From NCBI RefSeq assembly GCF_019976975.1, contig NZ_AP024630.1:4216001-4280000 (forward strand): a stretch of DNA of 64,000 nucleotides, given 5' to 3'. The position numbers and the translations under genes were made by a program. This DNA comes from Arthrobacter sp. NtRootA1. GTDB taxonomy: Bacteria > Actinomycetota > Actinomycetes > Actinomycetales > Micrococcaceae. Shown piece by piece: positions 1-8,456 of the stretch. Position 1 is the first letter of the stretch, and each line of letters begins with the position of its first letter. The notes beneath the pieces were generated by a model. It was given only the letters and a program-made list of their open reading frames with translations. It had not been told where the DNA came from and searched no databases.

Positions 1-680
1 GTCAACGCGCCGATTTGCACGGGGTAACCCAGGCGCGTTATAGCCATTGCTGACCAGCCGGCGTCCTGTTGGGCGGTCAGGATGGAATGGCTTCGCCGGG
101 CGTAGCCGCTGCCGGTATGCGGTACGGAGTTCGTCAGCAGGTGCAGAACCTTGCGCGGTTGCGGTTTCACCGCGGATGCCGTCAGCGATGGACGCCACCC
201 TTGGAAGACGCGGACTTCGGACTCAAGCCGCTGCCGCTGTTTTGCCATGCCGCCCCGCTCGCCAGCGAGGACGACGACGGCGCCGCTCATGTCGCCGTCG
301 TACCACTTGCGTCTTGCGAGGGTCGCCGGAGTCCGGGTCGCCCCTGCGGCGAGGGGCAGGAAAACATCCGCCCACGCTGGCTGCCCGGCAGCGATGGCTA
401 CTTCTGCGGCCTTGCGGGCGCGGTCGCCGTCAAGACCGGCACGGACCGCATGCTCAAACCGATGGGTAAGCCCAGCCGTGTCCCCCGCCGCGTGGCTGGC
501 CAGCAAGAAGAGTGGACGGATGGAATTGGGCGCAAGCCTGGCCACGAAACGAGCCAGCGGCCTAACAATCCTGGACGGCAGGCGGCGAAGGACCTGGAGG
601 AACAACACAACGGGCGACTCAGTGAGATGCTCCAACACGGTCCCTGCAGTCAAGGCAATGTTCTTGAGGAGTTGGATCAC
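1..680 (-). CDS. glycosyltransferase family 4, partial (C-terminus beyond left edge)
   Basis: The minus-strand frame stays open from a GTG at 680 to the window edge. The GTG overlaps the TGA of the upstream glycosyltransferase in a GTGA arrangement, so the two are translationally coupled. About 226 residues are visible. The first 150 or so form an Ala/Arg-rich helical region. Then VLHLLTNSVPHTGSGYARRS begins, the typical start of a GT-B N-terminal domain (beta strand, then a Gly-rich acceptor loop). The sugar-nucleotide binding half lies outside the window, so donor and acceptor cannot be judged. Last visible gene of a minus-strand operon with the next two entries; likely acts at the inner face of the membrane in polysaccharide assembly. 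Confidence 0.8.
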   Translation of the reverse strand, partial: MIQLLKNIALTAGTVLEHLTESPVVLFLQVLRRLPSRIVRPLARFVARLAPNSIRPLFLLASHAAGDTAGLTHRFEHAVRAGLDGDRARKAAEVAIAAGQPAWADVFLPLAAGATRTPATLARRKWYDGDMSGAVVVLAGERGGMAKQRQRLESEVRVFQGWRPSLTASAVKPQPRKVLHLLTNSVPHTGSGYARRSHSILTAQQDAGWSAMAITRLGYPVQIGAL

Positions 681-1948
681 GCGATCCCCCGGGCATCGGC
701 TGACTCCGGATTGACCAAGGAGGATATCGAGTCCATGTATCGCAGAGCCAGTTGGGCGTAGTCAGCGTTGTCCCGGACCCAGTCGCGTCCGCTGGTTCCC
801 GAGGCCAGCCGGCTTCGGTCCTCGGAAAGCTCCCGCCACAGCTGCGCCACTGCTTCGGCGTTCGCAGCGACGACGTCGCCTCCCCCGGCTTCAATGATGA
901 TGCGCTCCGCTTCACCGCGCACTACCGCCGTGACGTGCCTGCCAATGGCCAGAACCTCGTAGGTCTTGGACGGGACAGTGGTCTCGAACGATTTCCAGTC
1001 ATCACGGAGGGAGACGATGCACGTATCCGCCTCACGGTATTTCTCCATGACTGCTTGACCCTGCAACGAAGGGAAGAAGGTCACGGGCGCGTTGAGCTCG
1101 CGAGCCAATTTCACCAGTTGCGGACGGCTGGTGCCGTGTCCCACGAGCGTGAGGTGGAATCCCTCGCCGAGCAGCGCGCTTGCCCTGATAAGGATGTCCA
1201 GGCGCTGGCTCTTACCATGATTTCCGAGGTAGACGGCATGGAAGACGTCGCGTTCCAAGGCCGGGGGCTCAAGGAAAGGCATCGAGTTCAAATCAAGGCC
1301 GTTACTCACGGTAACGACGTTCTTGATGCCGCGGTCCCGCAGCGTTTCGGCAAACCCGTCCGTAACTGTGACAACCAGGTCCGCTCGCTGCTGGACGAAC
1401 TCGACCACGCGCTCCACCAGGCTTTTGACACTGCCTTGCACGATTCGGGCGTCGCGGGCCAGGTCCGGCCAAGCATCCCGCATCTCGACAATAAAAGGAA
1501 CCCTGCGAAGCCGGGAAAGTACGTACCCAGTAGCCAGCGTCGGGAGGCTCGGAGCGGTGGCGAGAATTGCGTCGGGTTTCTTGCCGCCCAAACCTATCGG
1601 AACGGACATCACCGCGGAGAAGAGTTGGTCAACGAAACGTGCCAGTGGCGAGGTGCCAAGATGCCGAAGGTACGGCACGCGCCTGATGGTTTCGCCGTGC
1701 GGGCCTTCCTGGTGGGCAAAAGCGAATCCGGCCTTTCGCCGGGGCAGATCCCGTTTGCCGTTGGGATAGTGCGCAACGGGAGCGACGACGTCGACGTCCC
1801 AGCCTGCTTTCCGGAATTCCCGGGTCAGGGACAGCCAACGGCGCTGCGGCGGGCTGTGCTCCGGCCAATACGAGTGGGTGAGAAGCATTAGACGCAACGG
1901 GAATGCAGGATTTACGGCAGCCGCGTCCCTGGGGAGGGAAGTATCCAT
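677..1948 (-). CDS. glycosyltransferase family 4 (WbuB-like)
   Basis: 423 residues, a normal length for GT4. The N-terminal half starts with LMLLTHSYWPEHSPPQRRW, the usual WbuB-type opening in which a Gly/Pro-rich loop follows strand 1. The C-terminal half has the GT-B donor domain: AVYLGNHGKSQRLDILI near residue 240, LTLVGHGTSRPQL, and the acidic pocket region SKTYEVLAIGRHV near residue 330. Likely adds a sugar to a lipid-linked polysaccharide precursor in the cytoplasm. It begins 3 bp after the stop of the Pro-rich surface protein and overlaps the next glycosyltransferase by 4 bp, so the three are probably one operon. Donor sugar unknown. Confidence 0.88.
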   Translation of the reverse strand: MDTSLPRDAAAVNPAFPLRLMLLTHSYWPEHSPPQRRWLSLTREFRKAGWDVDVVAPVAHYPNGKRDLPRRKAGFAFAHQEGPHGETIRRVPYLRHLGTSPLARFVDQLFSAVMSVPIGLGGKKPDAILATAPSLPTLATGYVLSRLRRVPFIVEMRDAWPDLARDARIVQGSVKSLVERVVEFVQQRADLVVTVTDGFAETLRDRGIKNVVTVSNGLDLNSMPFLEPPALERDVFHAVYLGNHGKSQRLDILIRASALLGEGFHLTLVGHGTSRPQLVKLARELNAPVTFFPSLQGQAVMEKYREADTCIVSLRDDWKSFETTVPSKTYEVLAIGRHVTAVVRGEAERIIIEAGGGDVVAANAEAVAQLWRELSEDRSRLASGTSGRDWVRDNADYAQLALRYMDSISSLVNPESADARGIA

Positions 1949-1951
1949 GGA

Positions 1952-2626
1952 CTACTTGCCGTTGAGGCGGGGTCCGCGGATCCCCTTTGAGCGCAGGGCA
2001 CGGAAGTACGCAATGCCCAGCAGCAGCAACACCAGGACCGTCAAGCCTTGGACAAGGGGGTTGTTCTCCGCCACTGGGGCAAGGGCCACCTTCAAGGGGC
2101 CGGTGATGTCTGCGCTGACAACTGGCGGGGCTTCGGTTTTGGTAGGAGTGGGTGTGGGCGTCGGCGTTGCCTCCGCTGTGGCCGTGGTGGTCTCCGCGGG
2201 AACCTCTGGCTCTACAACGAAGTTCTCGATAGCAACATCAGTGGGTACAGCAGGATCGGGCAATGTAGCGGGAGGAGTCACAGCAGCCACGTCCACGGGC
2301 GGAGCGACAGGCTCGACGACGGGCGGCACCACGGGCGCTGGAGCTGGTTCTTCGGTTGGCTGGGCAGGTGCCGGAGGAACAGGTTCCAGAGTGGCCGGCG
2401 GCGAGGTCGGCTGAATGATCGGTGGGATGACAACCGGAAAAGTAGGTTCGGGTGTCGGCGATGGGTCCGACGGCTGTTGCGTGTCAGTGTCCGGGTTGGT
2501 TACCGTGGTGGCCATGGCCGGCTGGGTACCAAAAAACCCGAGAATGGCCAGCAAGATGACCACAAGTGCGGCTTGAACACGTCTGATTCCGGTGCCCAAC
2601 TTTCCCCCCGTTAATATGTCGTACAA
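1952..2626 (-). CDS. Pro/Thr-rich secreted protein with C-terminal membrane anchor
   Basis: 224 residues from the TTG at 2626. A later TTG (codon 11) sits directly behind a GGGGGGAAAG stretch and could be the true start. A hydrophobic signal sequence ends near FGTQPAMA. About 130 residues rich in Pro, Thr, Val and Ala follow, including a PTPTPTPTKTE run, which reads as an extended wall-spanning stalk. A single transmembrane segment (LTVLVLLLLGIAYF) comes next, then a short basic tail. There is no sortase motif, so it is probably held by the membrane helix. First gene of the minus-strand glycosyltransferase operon and divergent from the DUF4434-like gene. No known function; a scaffold or spacer role at the cell surface is only inferred. 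Confidence 0.7.
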   Translation of the reverse strand: MYDILTGGKLGTGIRRVQAALVVILLAILGFFGTQPAMATTVTNPDTDTQQPSDPSPTPEPTFPVVIPPIIQPTSPPATLEPVPPAPAQPTEEPAPAPVVPPVVEPVAPPVDVAAVTPPATLPDPAVPTDVAIENFVVEPEVPAETTTATAEATPTPTPTPTKTEAPPVVSADITGPLKVALAPVAENNPLVQGLTVLVLLLLGIAYFRALRSKGIRGPRLNGK

Positions 2627-2776
2627 AACGCCAGCAGCGTCCGTTCCAGCGCGTCCACCTGAATGAGGGTAGGCGCGGCCACCAACAGCAGGAGGGCAGC
2701 CCGGTTTAGTCTAGCGTATGGATAACAGTCATTTGATTCCGTAGGATCGTCTGCTGATGCCGACCCCAAGGAATTC
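2627..2776. promoter_or_regulatory. divergent intergenic region between surface-protein operons
   Basis: About 150 bp separate the minus-strand surface-protein/glycosyltransferase operon from the plus-strand DUF4434/LCP pair. It must hold promoters for both directions. An AAGGAATTC Shine-Dalgarno element precedes the plus-strand ATG. No clear operator palindrome was seen. Confidence 0.4.
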
Positions 2777-4516
2777 ATGACGCTCATTCGCGGAAGCCGT
2801 CCACGCATCAAAGTCCTCCTCGCGGCACTTGTGCTCATAGCCGGAGTTGGAGGAACCGCTTTGGTTGCGCCCAACCACAGCATCCAGGCGGAACAGCCGG
2901 CACAGGAGAAACAGCCACCAGCGGCCGCGAAGAAAACACCGGCTGTCCAGGCGCCGAAACCGGCAACCTACCCAATTGGCGGCTATTTCGTCTACGCCAC
3001 TCCGAGCAGTTCCCGGAACCTCCAGAAGCTCAGCGAAATTAAGGCAGCAGGCGCTGACACCGTCATCACTTTTGGAACCTCCCTCGTGCCAGCTAGCTTG
3101 GCGACTCTTCCCAAGGAATGCGTCATTAACGCAGTGAACTGCGCCAAGGCCGCTGCAGGAGCTCTGGAAGTCAACCGTTATTTCACGTACTCCGATGGAA
3201 GCATCTGGGGCAACCAAGCCGTGAAATGCCCCAATGACCGCAGGATCACCAGCCAAGGCAAGGCATTTGTTGTGCTGGTCCTCCCTGCTCAAGGCAGCGG
3301 CTGCACGTCCACGAACGGTAAGTACGATGTCGTGGTGGCGGGCGGTGGCCCAGCCGATGGCACAGATCCAGCAACTTCAATGGCTGTGGCGGCAACGAAA
3401 CTGGGCATGAAGTTCTATGCCGGCCTACCTGCTCCGGTGAAGAGAACTGATAAGGCGTACCTCCCCGACGTTTCCTACCAAGGGACCCTTGGCCTCTTCA
3501 CCGAGCGCTTGCTTCAGTATCAAGCTGCTGTATATAACGTGACAGGACTGGCTGGCTTCTATCACCACACCGAAATGCCTCTGACCGATGGCCACACTTT
3601 TGATCCCATCCTGGATCTGTATCGCATGCAGAACCAAGCCATCCATCGAAACTTCCCCACTCGCAGCGCGATCGTTAGTCCCTACCTTGACGCGCGGGTC
3701 AGCGCCTTCAGTATCAGCCTGAATCAGGCCCGAAACGGGATCCGAAGAATTGCCCAGACGGCCAGCGGGCTGGTTCTGAACATCGCCATCCAAGACGGCA
3801 TGGGTACAGGTAAAGGTGGTGCGTTTCAGTCGAACGAGGCGAACTCGGCGGTGGACCGCTATGCGGAGAGCATTGTGGGCAAGGGTTCGTGGGGCAGCAA
3901 GTACGTGGCGCCCGTCCGGGAGTATTTCCTGGCAGCTGCTGCGGGCATTTCCGGAACCGGCGCCGTCCTGTGGGCGAACTTGGAGGGCATGGCTCCTGCC
4001 ACGGCTTCCAATCCTTGCGGGGACAGTCTGCGTGGGCAAAGCTCAAAAGCCAGGATCGACCGGCAGCTCCAACAGCTTGCCAACGCACAGAAGGTCATTT
4101 CCTTTATGTGGGATTCGTATTACACGTGTGTTGGTACGGGTGTTCCCCTGAAGGCGCAGATGGAGTACGGAGTTGCAACACCCATCATTACGGACGCCAC
4201 TTTTGACGCAGCCGCCGGCCAAGTGCGGATAACAGGCTTCAATCTTTCGGGTGGCAACGCCCAAGTGAAGTGGACCGCAAAAGGCGGACAACGCCTCGTG
4301 AAAACCGTGAAGCCCACGAGCACAAATACTGCATACGGGGTCCAGAGCGGTATGAACCCAAAATTGGAAATGATCCTGGTGAACGTGGGTAAAACAACCC
4401 TGGCTGCCGGCCGCTACTACACCGTCAATGTCACCAATCGCTGGGGTGCGGAAAACGATGCTTTCTATTCGCAACGCATCTATACAGCACAGTCTTCCCG
4501 GGGCTCCAAAGGCTAG
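2777..4516 (+). CDS. secreted DUF4434-like protein (TIM-barrel glycoside-hydrolase-like)
   Basis: 579 residues with an AAGGAATTC ribosome binding site. An N-terminal signal or anchor helix (about residues 10-31) is followed by a Gln/Pro/Lys-rich linker to about residue 65. The main domain opens with GGYFVYATPSSSRNLQKL and GADTVITFG, and later has FYAGLPAP, LAGFYHHTEMPL and LWANLEGMAPAT. This alternation of strands with short acidic or aromatic motifs resembles DUF4434, a family of predicted GH-like TIM barrels found in polysaccharide clusters. A C-terminal beta domain of about 110 residues (ITDATFDAAAGQVRITGFNL) looks like an accessory beta-sandwich. The LCP gene follows 65 bp later. It may trim or process the exported polymer; the activity is not shown by the sequence. 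Confidence 0.65.
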   Translation: MTLIRGSRPRIKVLLAALVLIAGVGGTALVAPNHSIQAEQPAQEKQPPAAAKKTPAVQAPKPATYPIGGYFVYATPSSSRNLQKLSEIKAAGADTVITFGTSLVPASLATLPKECVINAVNCAKAAAGALEVNRYFTYSDGSIWGNQAVKCPNDRRITSQGKAFVVLVLPAQGSGCTSTNGKYDVVVAGGGPADGTDPATSMAVAATKLGMKFYAGLPAPVKRTDKAYLPDVSYQGTLGLFTERLLQYQAAVYNVTGLAGFYHHTEMPLTDGHTFDPILDLYRMQNQAIHRNFPTRSAIVSPYLDARVSAFSISLNQARNGIRRIAQTASGLVLNIAIQDGMGTGKGGAFQSNEANSAVDRYAESIVGKGSWGSKYVAPVREYFLAAAAGISGTGAVLWANLEGMAPATASNPCGDSLRGQSSKARIDRQLQQLANAQKVISFMWDSYYTCVGTGVPLKAQMEYGVATPIITDATFDAAAGQVRITGFNLSGGNAQVKWTAKGGQRLVKTVKPTSTNTAYGVQSGMNPKLEMILVNVGKTTLAAGRYYTVNVTNRWGAENDAFYSQRIYTAQSSRGSKG

Positions 4517-4581
4517 CGCCGGACTTGGCGTGTTTGTCCATTTGTTAGAATCGACTCTGCTGCTGCCAACTCTAGGAATAC

Positions 4582-5637
4582 ATGACGCACCCTATTGATA
4601 CCGAAGCCGTTGCGACGGACTCCCGTCCGCGACGTCAAAAAAGCTCCAAAAAGACGGCTCGAAACGTCCTCCTCGGCTTCGCGGCAGCAGTGGTGATCAT
4701 TGGCCTGGTCTGTGGTGCGTACATCTATAACCTGGCCCAGACTTTCAACTCCGGGACCACAAAGATCGAGAATGCCTTCCCGGACGAGGCGACGCGACCC
4801 ACCAAGAACGTCACCGGTGCCATGAACATTTTGGTTATGGGTAAGGACAAGAACGCCGACCGATCGGTAGACACGGACGACTCCGCGCCCACCGACCAAC
4901 GCACCGATACTCTGATCTGGGTCCACATCCCCGCAGACCGGAAGAACGTCTTCGCCGTTTCGATCATGCGTGACACATGGGTGAACATTCCCGGGCACGG
5001 TGAGGCGAAAATCAACGCCGCGATGGCCCAAGGCGGGGTCGCCCTGACCGTGCAAACTGTCGAGTCGCTCTTCCAGCAACGCATCGACCACGTAGCGATG
5101 GTGGACTTCGAGGGATTCAAGGGACTCACAGACGCGTTGGGTGGCGTGGAAGTCAACATCAAGCAGGGCTTTACGCCCAGCGTGCTCAAGGGCAAAGTGA
5201 CGTTCCAGGCGGGTAAGAACATGCTCGATGGAGAGAAGGCTTTGGCCTTCGTCCGTGAGCGCAAGTCCTTCCCTGATTCTGACTACACACGCGTAAAAAA
5301 CCAGCAGCTTTTCCTCAAGGCTGTCATCAGCAAGACGATCTCCCGGGATACCCTCACCAACCCCGTCAAGGTCAACAACATGGTTGACGCGATCTCGCCG
5401 TACATCAGCGTGGATAAGGACTTCGACGCCGCCACGATCGGTGGGCTGGCATTGCAGTTCAAGGACCTTCGTGAGAAGGACACCATCATGTTCACCCTGC
5501 CCAACCTGGGCGTGGGAACCTCGACCGATGGACAGTCGATCGTGTTGGCGGACAATGCCGCCATTTCGGAGATTGCTGCGGCCATTGGTAAGGACCAGCT
5601 TGCCGCCTATGTCACGGCCAAGGGGCTGGGAAGCTAG
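4582..5637 (+). CDS. LCP (LytR-CpsA-Psr) family cell-wall polymer ligase
   Basis: 351 residues; ATG preceded by AGGAATAC. A cytoplasmic basic N-terminus leads to one transmembrane helix (about 31-50), then the extracytoplasmic LCP domain: MNILVMGKDKN, RTDTLIWVHI, SIMRDTWVNIPG (conserved Arg-Asp that binds the pyrophosphate lipid), KINAAMAQGG and ALAFVRERKS, then DYTRVKNQQ. LCP enzymes move undecaprenyl-pyrophosphate-linked polymers onto peptidoglycan or other wall acceptors. The place beside glycosyltransferases and a TagF-like gene fits attachment of the polymer made here. A decayed copy of a closely related gene lies near 10674-11230. The gene ends against a bidirectional hairpin. Confidence 0.93.
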   Translation: MTHPIDTEAVATDSRPRRQKSSKKTARNVLLGFAAAVVIIGLVCGAYIYNLAQTFNSGTTKIENAFPDEATRPTKNVTGAMNILVMGKDKNADRSVDTDDSAPTDQRTDTLIWVHIPADRKNVFAVSIMRDTWVNIPGHGEAKINAAMAQGGVALTVQTVESLFQQRIDHVAMVDFEGFKGLTDALGGVEVNIKQGFTPSVLKGKVTFQAGKNMLDGEKALAFVRERKSFPDSDYTRVKNQQLFLKAVISKTISRDTLTNPVKVNNMVDAISPYISVDKDFDAATIGGLALQFKDLREKDTIMFTLPNLGVGTSTDGQSIVLADNAAISEIAAAIGKDQLAAYVTAKGLGS

Positions 5638-5652
5638 CTACCTCGGCTGCTT

Positions 5653-5696
5653 CAAGGGTCAAGGTGACGCCTAAATGCTGCTCACCTTGGCCCTTG
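5653..5696. terminator. bidirectional hairpin between convergent genes
   Basis: Two 15-bp arms (5653-5667 and 5682-5696) pair with one G-U type mismatch around a 14-nt loop. It lies between the ends of the plus-strand LCP gene and the minus-strand acyltransferase, where it can serve both. There is no clear T-run. Confidence 0.65.
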
Positions 5697-5713
5697 GTCA
5701 GGTTGGATGCTGA

Positions 5714-6568
5714 TCAGATGAAGAAGCGGTTCTTCCGCTCAGTTCGATCCAACTCATGGCACCACTCAGCGCGCTCCAAACCTGAAGAGGCCGCATCCAA
5801 GGCGGCCTCCAGTTGGGGAACATCCAAAACATGCTGATCGCGTGTGTAGATGAAGTCGTCCTGTGCGTTCATCAAGCTCTGTTCGGTTTGCTCAGACGTG
5901 TAGGCATGTACCGAGGGCCGCGTCCAAAAAATGCCGCTGCCAACTATTCGTGCGGGGACGCCCGCTGCCGTTGCGTTTGCCGGCACGCTCTTGGTGACAA
6001 CAGCTCGGGCCGCCAGAATGCTCCCAGAGCCGACACGTGCCCCCTTGAGCAGCATTGTGTCTTCGCCCAGCCACACATGGTCCCCTACCCAGATGGATGC
6101 GCTGGGATTGATTCGCTGGTGGTTACTCGCCGAATAGATCAGATGCGGATCCGCCGTTCGAAAGACTACCCGCGATGAAAACATGGCATCGCTGCCGATG
6201 ATGATGTGTTTGCGTTCCGTTGGCAGGAACCGCGCTTCGGAAGTAAACGATGCTCCGGGGCCCAAGTAGAACACCGACTCATGGAAAACAGTGGCAAGTA
6301 ACCGCAAATAGAGGGGCGAAGTGCGGACATGAATCACCGCGTTATTGCCCAGGAACCGAAGCCGAGAATTACGCAGCTTGGCTCCGTCCTCTACGTAGAG
6401 CACATTTCCAGTCCCCGCAAACTCGACTGAGGAATCGATAAATTCCGAATCGTGTGTCTGGTTGAGGTGAATCACGTTGTCCCGAACGGCGACGGCATCC
6501 TCGTAAGAGCGAATAATTTGGGTTTGCCCGAGTCTTCCGGAGCCAACGACGGAGTCGCTAGCTGACAT
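5714..6568 (-). CDS. hexapeptide-repeat acyltransferase (left-handed beta-helix)
   Basis: 284 residues. The centre contains imperfect hexapeptide repeats (ASIWVGDHVWLGEDTMLL, ARVGSGSILAARAVVTKSV) ending in the usual NATAAGVPARIVG cap. HLIYSASNH holds a likely catalytic His. These features place it with the NodL/WbbJ-type O-acetyltransferases. The N-terminal 110 residues carry another set of short beta repeats, longer than in the minimal enzyme. It overlaps the end of the upstream Asp2-like gene by 11 bp, so the two are coupled. Likely O-acetylates the polymer or a precursor in the cytoplasm; the acceptor is unknown. Confidence 0.82.
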   Translation of the reverse strand: MSASDSVVGSGRLGQTQIIRSYEDAVAVRDNVIHLNQTHDSEFIDSSVEFAGTGNVLYVEDGAKLRNSRLRFLGNNAVIHVRTSPLYLRLLATVFHESVFYLGPGASFTSEARFLPTERKHIIIGSDAMFSSRVVFRTADPHLIYSASNHQRINPSASIWVGDHVWLGEDTMLLKGARVGSGSILAARAVVTKSVPANATAAGVPARIVGSGIFWTRPSVHAYTSEQTEQSLMNAQDDFIYTRDQHVLDVPQLEAALDAASSGLERAEWCHELDRTERKNRFFI

Positions 6569-8456
6569 TTACCGGCACCTCATGCGAGGAGGGCGCTTCA
6601 TCCCCGATGGCAATAACACTTGAGGCCTTCCAGTCCACTGCTCCAAAGGTATCCACGGCTTCGTCAGCCGAACCGGCAGCATGAACCACGATCAACAGAC
6701 GTTCGGCTTTGGCAGCGATGACGAATCTCAAGGCGAGCAGGTCCGCCATGGCCCAGCCATCCAGAGGCTCCACGACGGCAACATGCGAAGCCTTATGCTC
6801 GCCACGGTCAAGGGTCTCGCCGGTCACATCGATTTCGGCGTTGCTCACGAAGTGGACCTCCATCGTGTCGCCCTCGGTGTCTGCGCCGTAGCTGCGATAC
6901 CGAAAACGGGCGAAACGGTCACCGTCCAGGACCACATACGTCTCTGGGTGCTTTGCACGGAGGCTCAGAGCAGATGCACTCATTGAGCGCTGCACTTCCT
7001 GGTTCGAACCGTGCATCAAAGAACCGGGCAGAGTGCCAGTCCACTGAGTTCCGTTGGCTTCGATCGCTACTACCGCTGAAAGATGCTGAATCGGATCGTA
7101 GGCCGGATAGAGCTGTTGTTTATCGGAAGTGAACTTCAGGAATTCGTAGGAATGCTCGGACATCGACTGCAGGAATCGGGTACGGCCCAGCCAGCCTTCA
7201 ATGAACCAGTTGGCGCGGTTAATCTTGGAACCGGCAGAATCAACCCGAACCTGCACTTGAATGCCGTTCTCTTGGGGGAAAGAACGTATTTCATCGGCGC
7301 CAATGTCCCGATGCTGCTGACCGCCGCCCAGGAACCCGCGGATGATGCCTAGCATGGCGGGCAAGGCGGCCCTTGCCACATCAGAGTGGACACCATCGAT
7401 GCGGTATTTCGTGAGGTTCGGAACGTCTTGAACAAGCTCGATGAGCGAGTGGTTGCTGAGTTCATCGGAGTTCGTATAGAAATAATCGATTCTTCGTTCC
7501 TCGGCGAAGTATTCGCGCAGGCTGTCCTCGGGCTGCTGCACGTCGTGGAGTGCACGGTTCCGGAACAGGTTGTCTCGAAAGAACGGTTTATTGAAGTAAT
7601 AAGGCAAATTCATTTGAGGCACGGCTAGCAGGAGCTGGGCAGCCGGGAAGTCCCTTGCATAGTGGATGGCTATGCTGCCGCCTTTGGACGCTCCGAAGAA
7701 CAGCATCTGTGCTGGGTCGATAGCGAAGCGGGTCCGCAGATCGTCGATGGTCTGCCAAACCCGGCCGTACAAAGGCCTGCCCGCGTTGTCCACCATCATG
7801 TACGAGCCTGCGGCAAGGTAGCGGTCCTGAAAGCACACCATCAGGGTGTCCTTCAGGTCTGCATTGCTAATAGCTTTGAGGTAGCTGACGGCGTACGAGA
7901 TCCGTGAAGTTGACGGCCCGAATCCCGGGAAAGTTATGAAGAGCTTCTTGGGGTTGGTGGTGTTGCCCCGTAGCGAATAGTAGGTGTCCCCGTGCTGCTC
8001 CACGCCGTATTGGTGATCGTATTTCAGCTGCTGGGGAGTAGTGAAAGCACCGCGACCGATCTTCAGTTCATAGGGTGCGTCGATGTCCAAGGTAAATCGC
8101 TTCGGGTCCTTCGACGTGACGATGATGTTGCGATATTCAAGCGGGAATCCGCGAGCTGGGGGTTCTATCTTGTTCCCATAGACCACTTCGCCATCTTGGA
8201 GCAGTCTGAAACCCCTGCCCTTATGCACGTGCCACTTTGCAATAGTGAGTTTTGCAAAGTACGTTCCTTGCGGCAGGTTTTCGGACGCCAACCTGCGGAT
8301 GCTGCTCTCCAGGCCTTTTGCGTTGATAAATCGCCGCGCTGGTCCGTTGGTTGAGGATGCCATCAGTTTGCGGGCGATGCCGGTGCCGGCTTGCGAGTAG
8401 GCAGCATCGACGGCGATTCCGGTGATAGTGCGTTTTATGGCTCGTATCTTTCTCAC
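6558..8456 (-). CDS. alpha/beta-hydrolase-fold protein, Asp2/XcbB-like
   Basis: 632 residues; GTG start overlapping the TAG of the upstream TagF-like gene by 1 bp. The N-terminal ~165 residues look like a beta-rich accessory domain. From about 170 an alpha/beta-hydrolase core runs through KLFITFPGFG, MLFFGASKGGS (nucleophile Ser257 in G-x-S-x-G), FYTNSDELSNH (Asp331) and DGVHSDVAR (His357), which gives a plausible Ser-Asp-His triad. A further ~240-residue C-terminal region is not recognised. The core resembles Asp2 of accessory Sec systems (a glycan O-acetyltransferase) and the XcbB/CpsF capsule proteins. Set between a polymerase and an acyltransferase, it may modify or de-acylate the polymer. 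Function inferred, fold fairly sure. Confidence 0.65.
   Translation of the reverse strand: MRKIRAIKRTITGIAVDAAYSQAGTGIARKLMASSTNGPARRFINAKGLESSIRRLASENLPQGTYFAKLTIAKWHVHKGRGFRLLQDGEVVYGNKIEPPARGFPLEYRNIIVTSKDPKRFTLDIDAPYELKIGRGAFTTPQQLKYDHQYGVEQHGDTYYSLRGNTTNPKKLFITFPGFGPSTSRISYAVSYLKAISNADLKDTLMVCFQDRYLAAGSYMMVDNAGRPLYGRVWQTIDDLRTRFAIDPAQMLFFGASKGGSIAIHYARDFPAAQLLLAVPQMNLPYYFNKPFFRDNLFRNRALHDVQQPEDSLREYFAEERRIDYFYTNSDELSNHSLIELVQDVPNLTKYRIDGVHSDVARAALPAMLGIIRGFLGGGQQHRDIGADEIRSFPQENGIQVQVRVDSAGSKINRANWFIEGWLGRTRFLQSMSEHSYEFLKFTSDKQQLYPAYDPIQHLSAVVAIEANGTQWTGTLPGSLMHGSNQEVQRSMSASALSLRAKHPETYVVLDGDRFARFRYRSYGADTEGDTMEVHFVSNAEIDVTGETLDRGEHKASHVAVVEPLDGWAMADLLALRFVIAAKAERLLIVVHAAGSADEAVDTFGAVDWKASSVIAIGDEAPSSHEVPVNVS

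Noticed and set aside
69..761. 230-residue plus-strand frame (and two overlapping ones) at the left edge
   Set aside because: It is antisense to the open minus-strand glycosyltransferase frame, which overlaps its neighbour by GTGA and has recognisable GT motifs.
752..1891. 379-residue plus-strand frame
   Set aside because: Antisense to the complete GT4 gene at 677-1948; no domain and no ribosome binding site.
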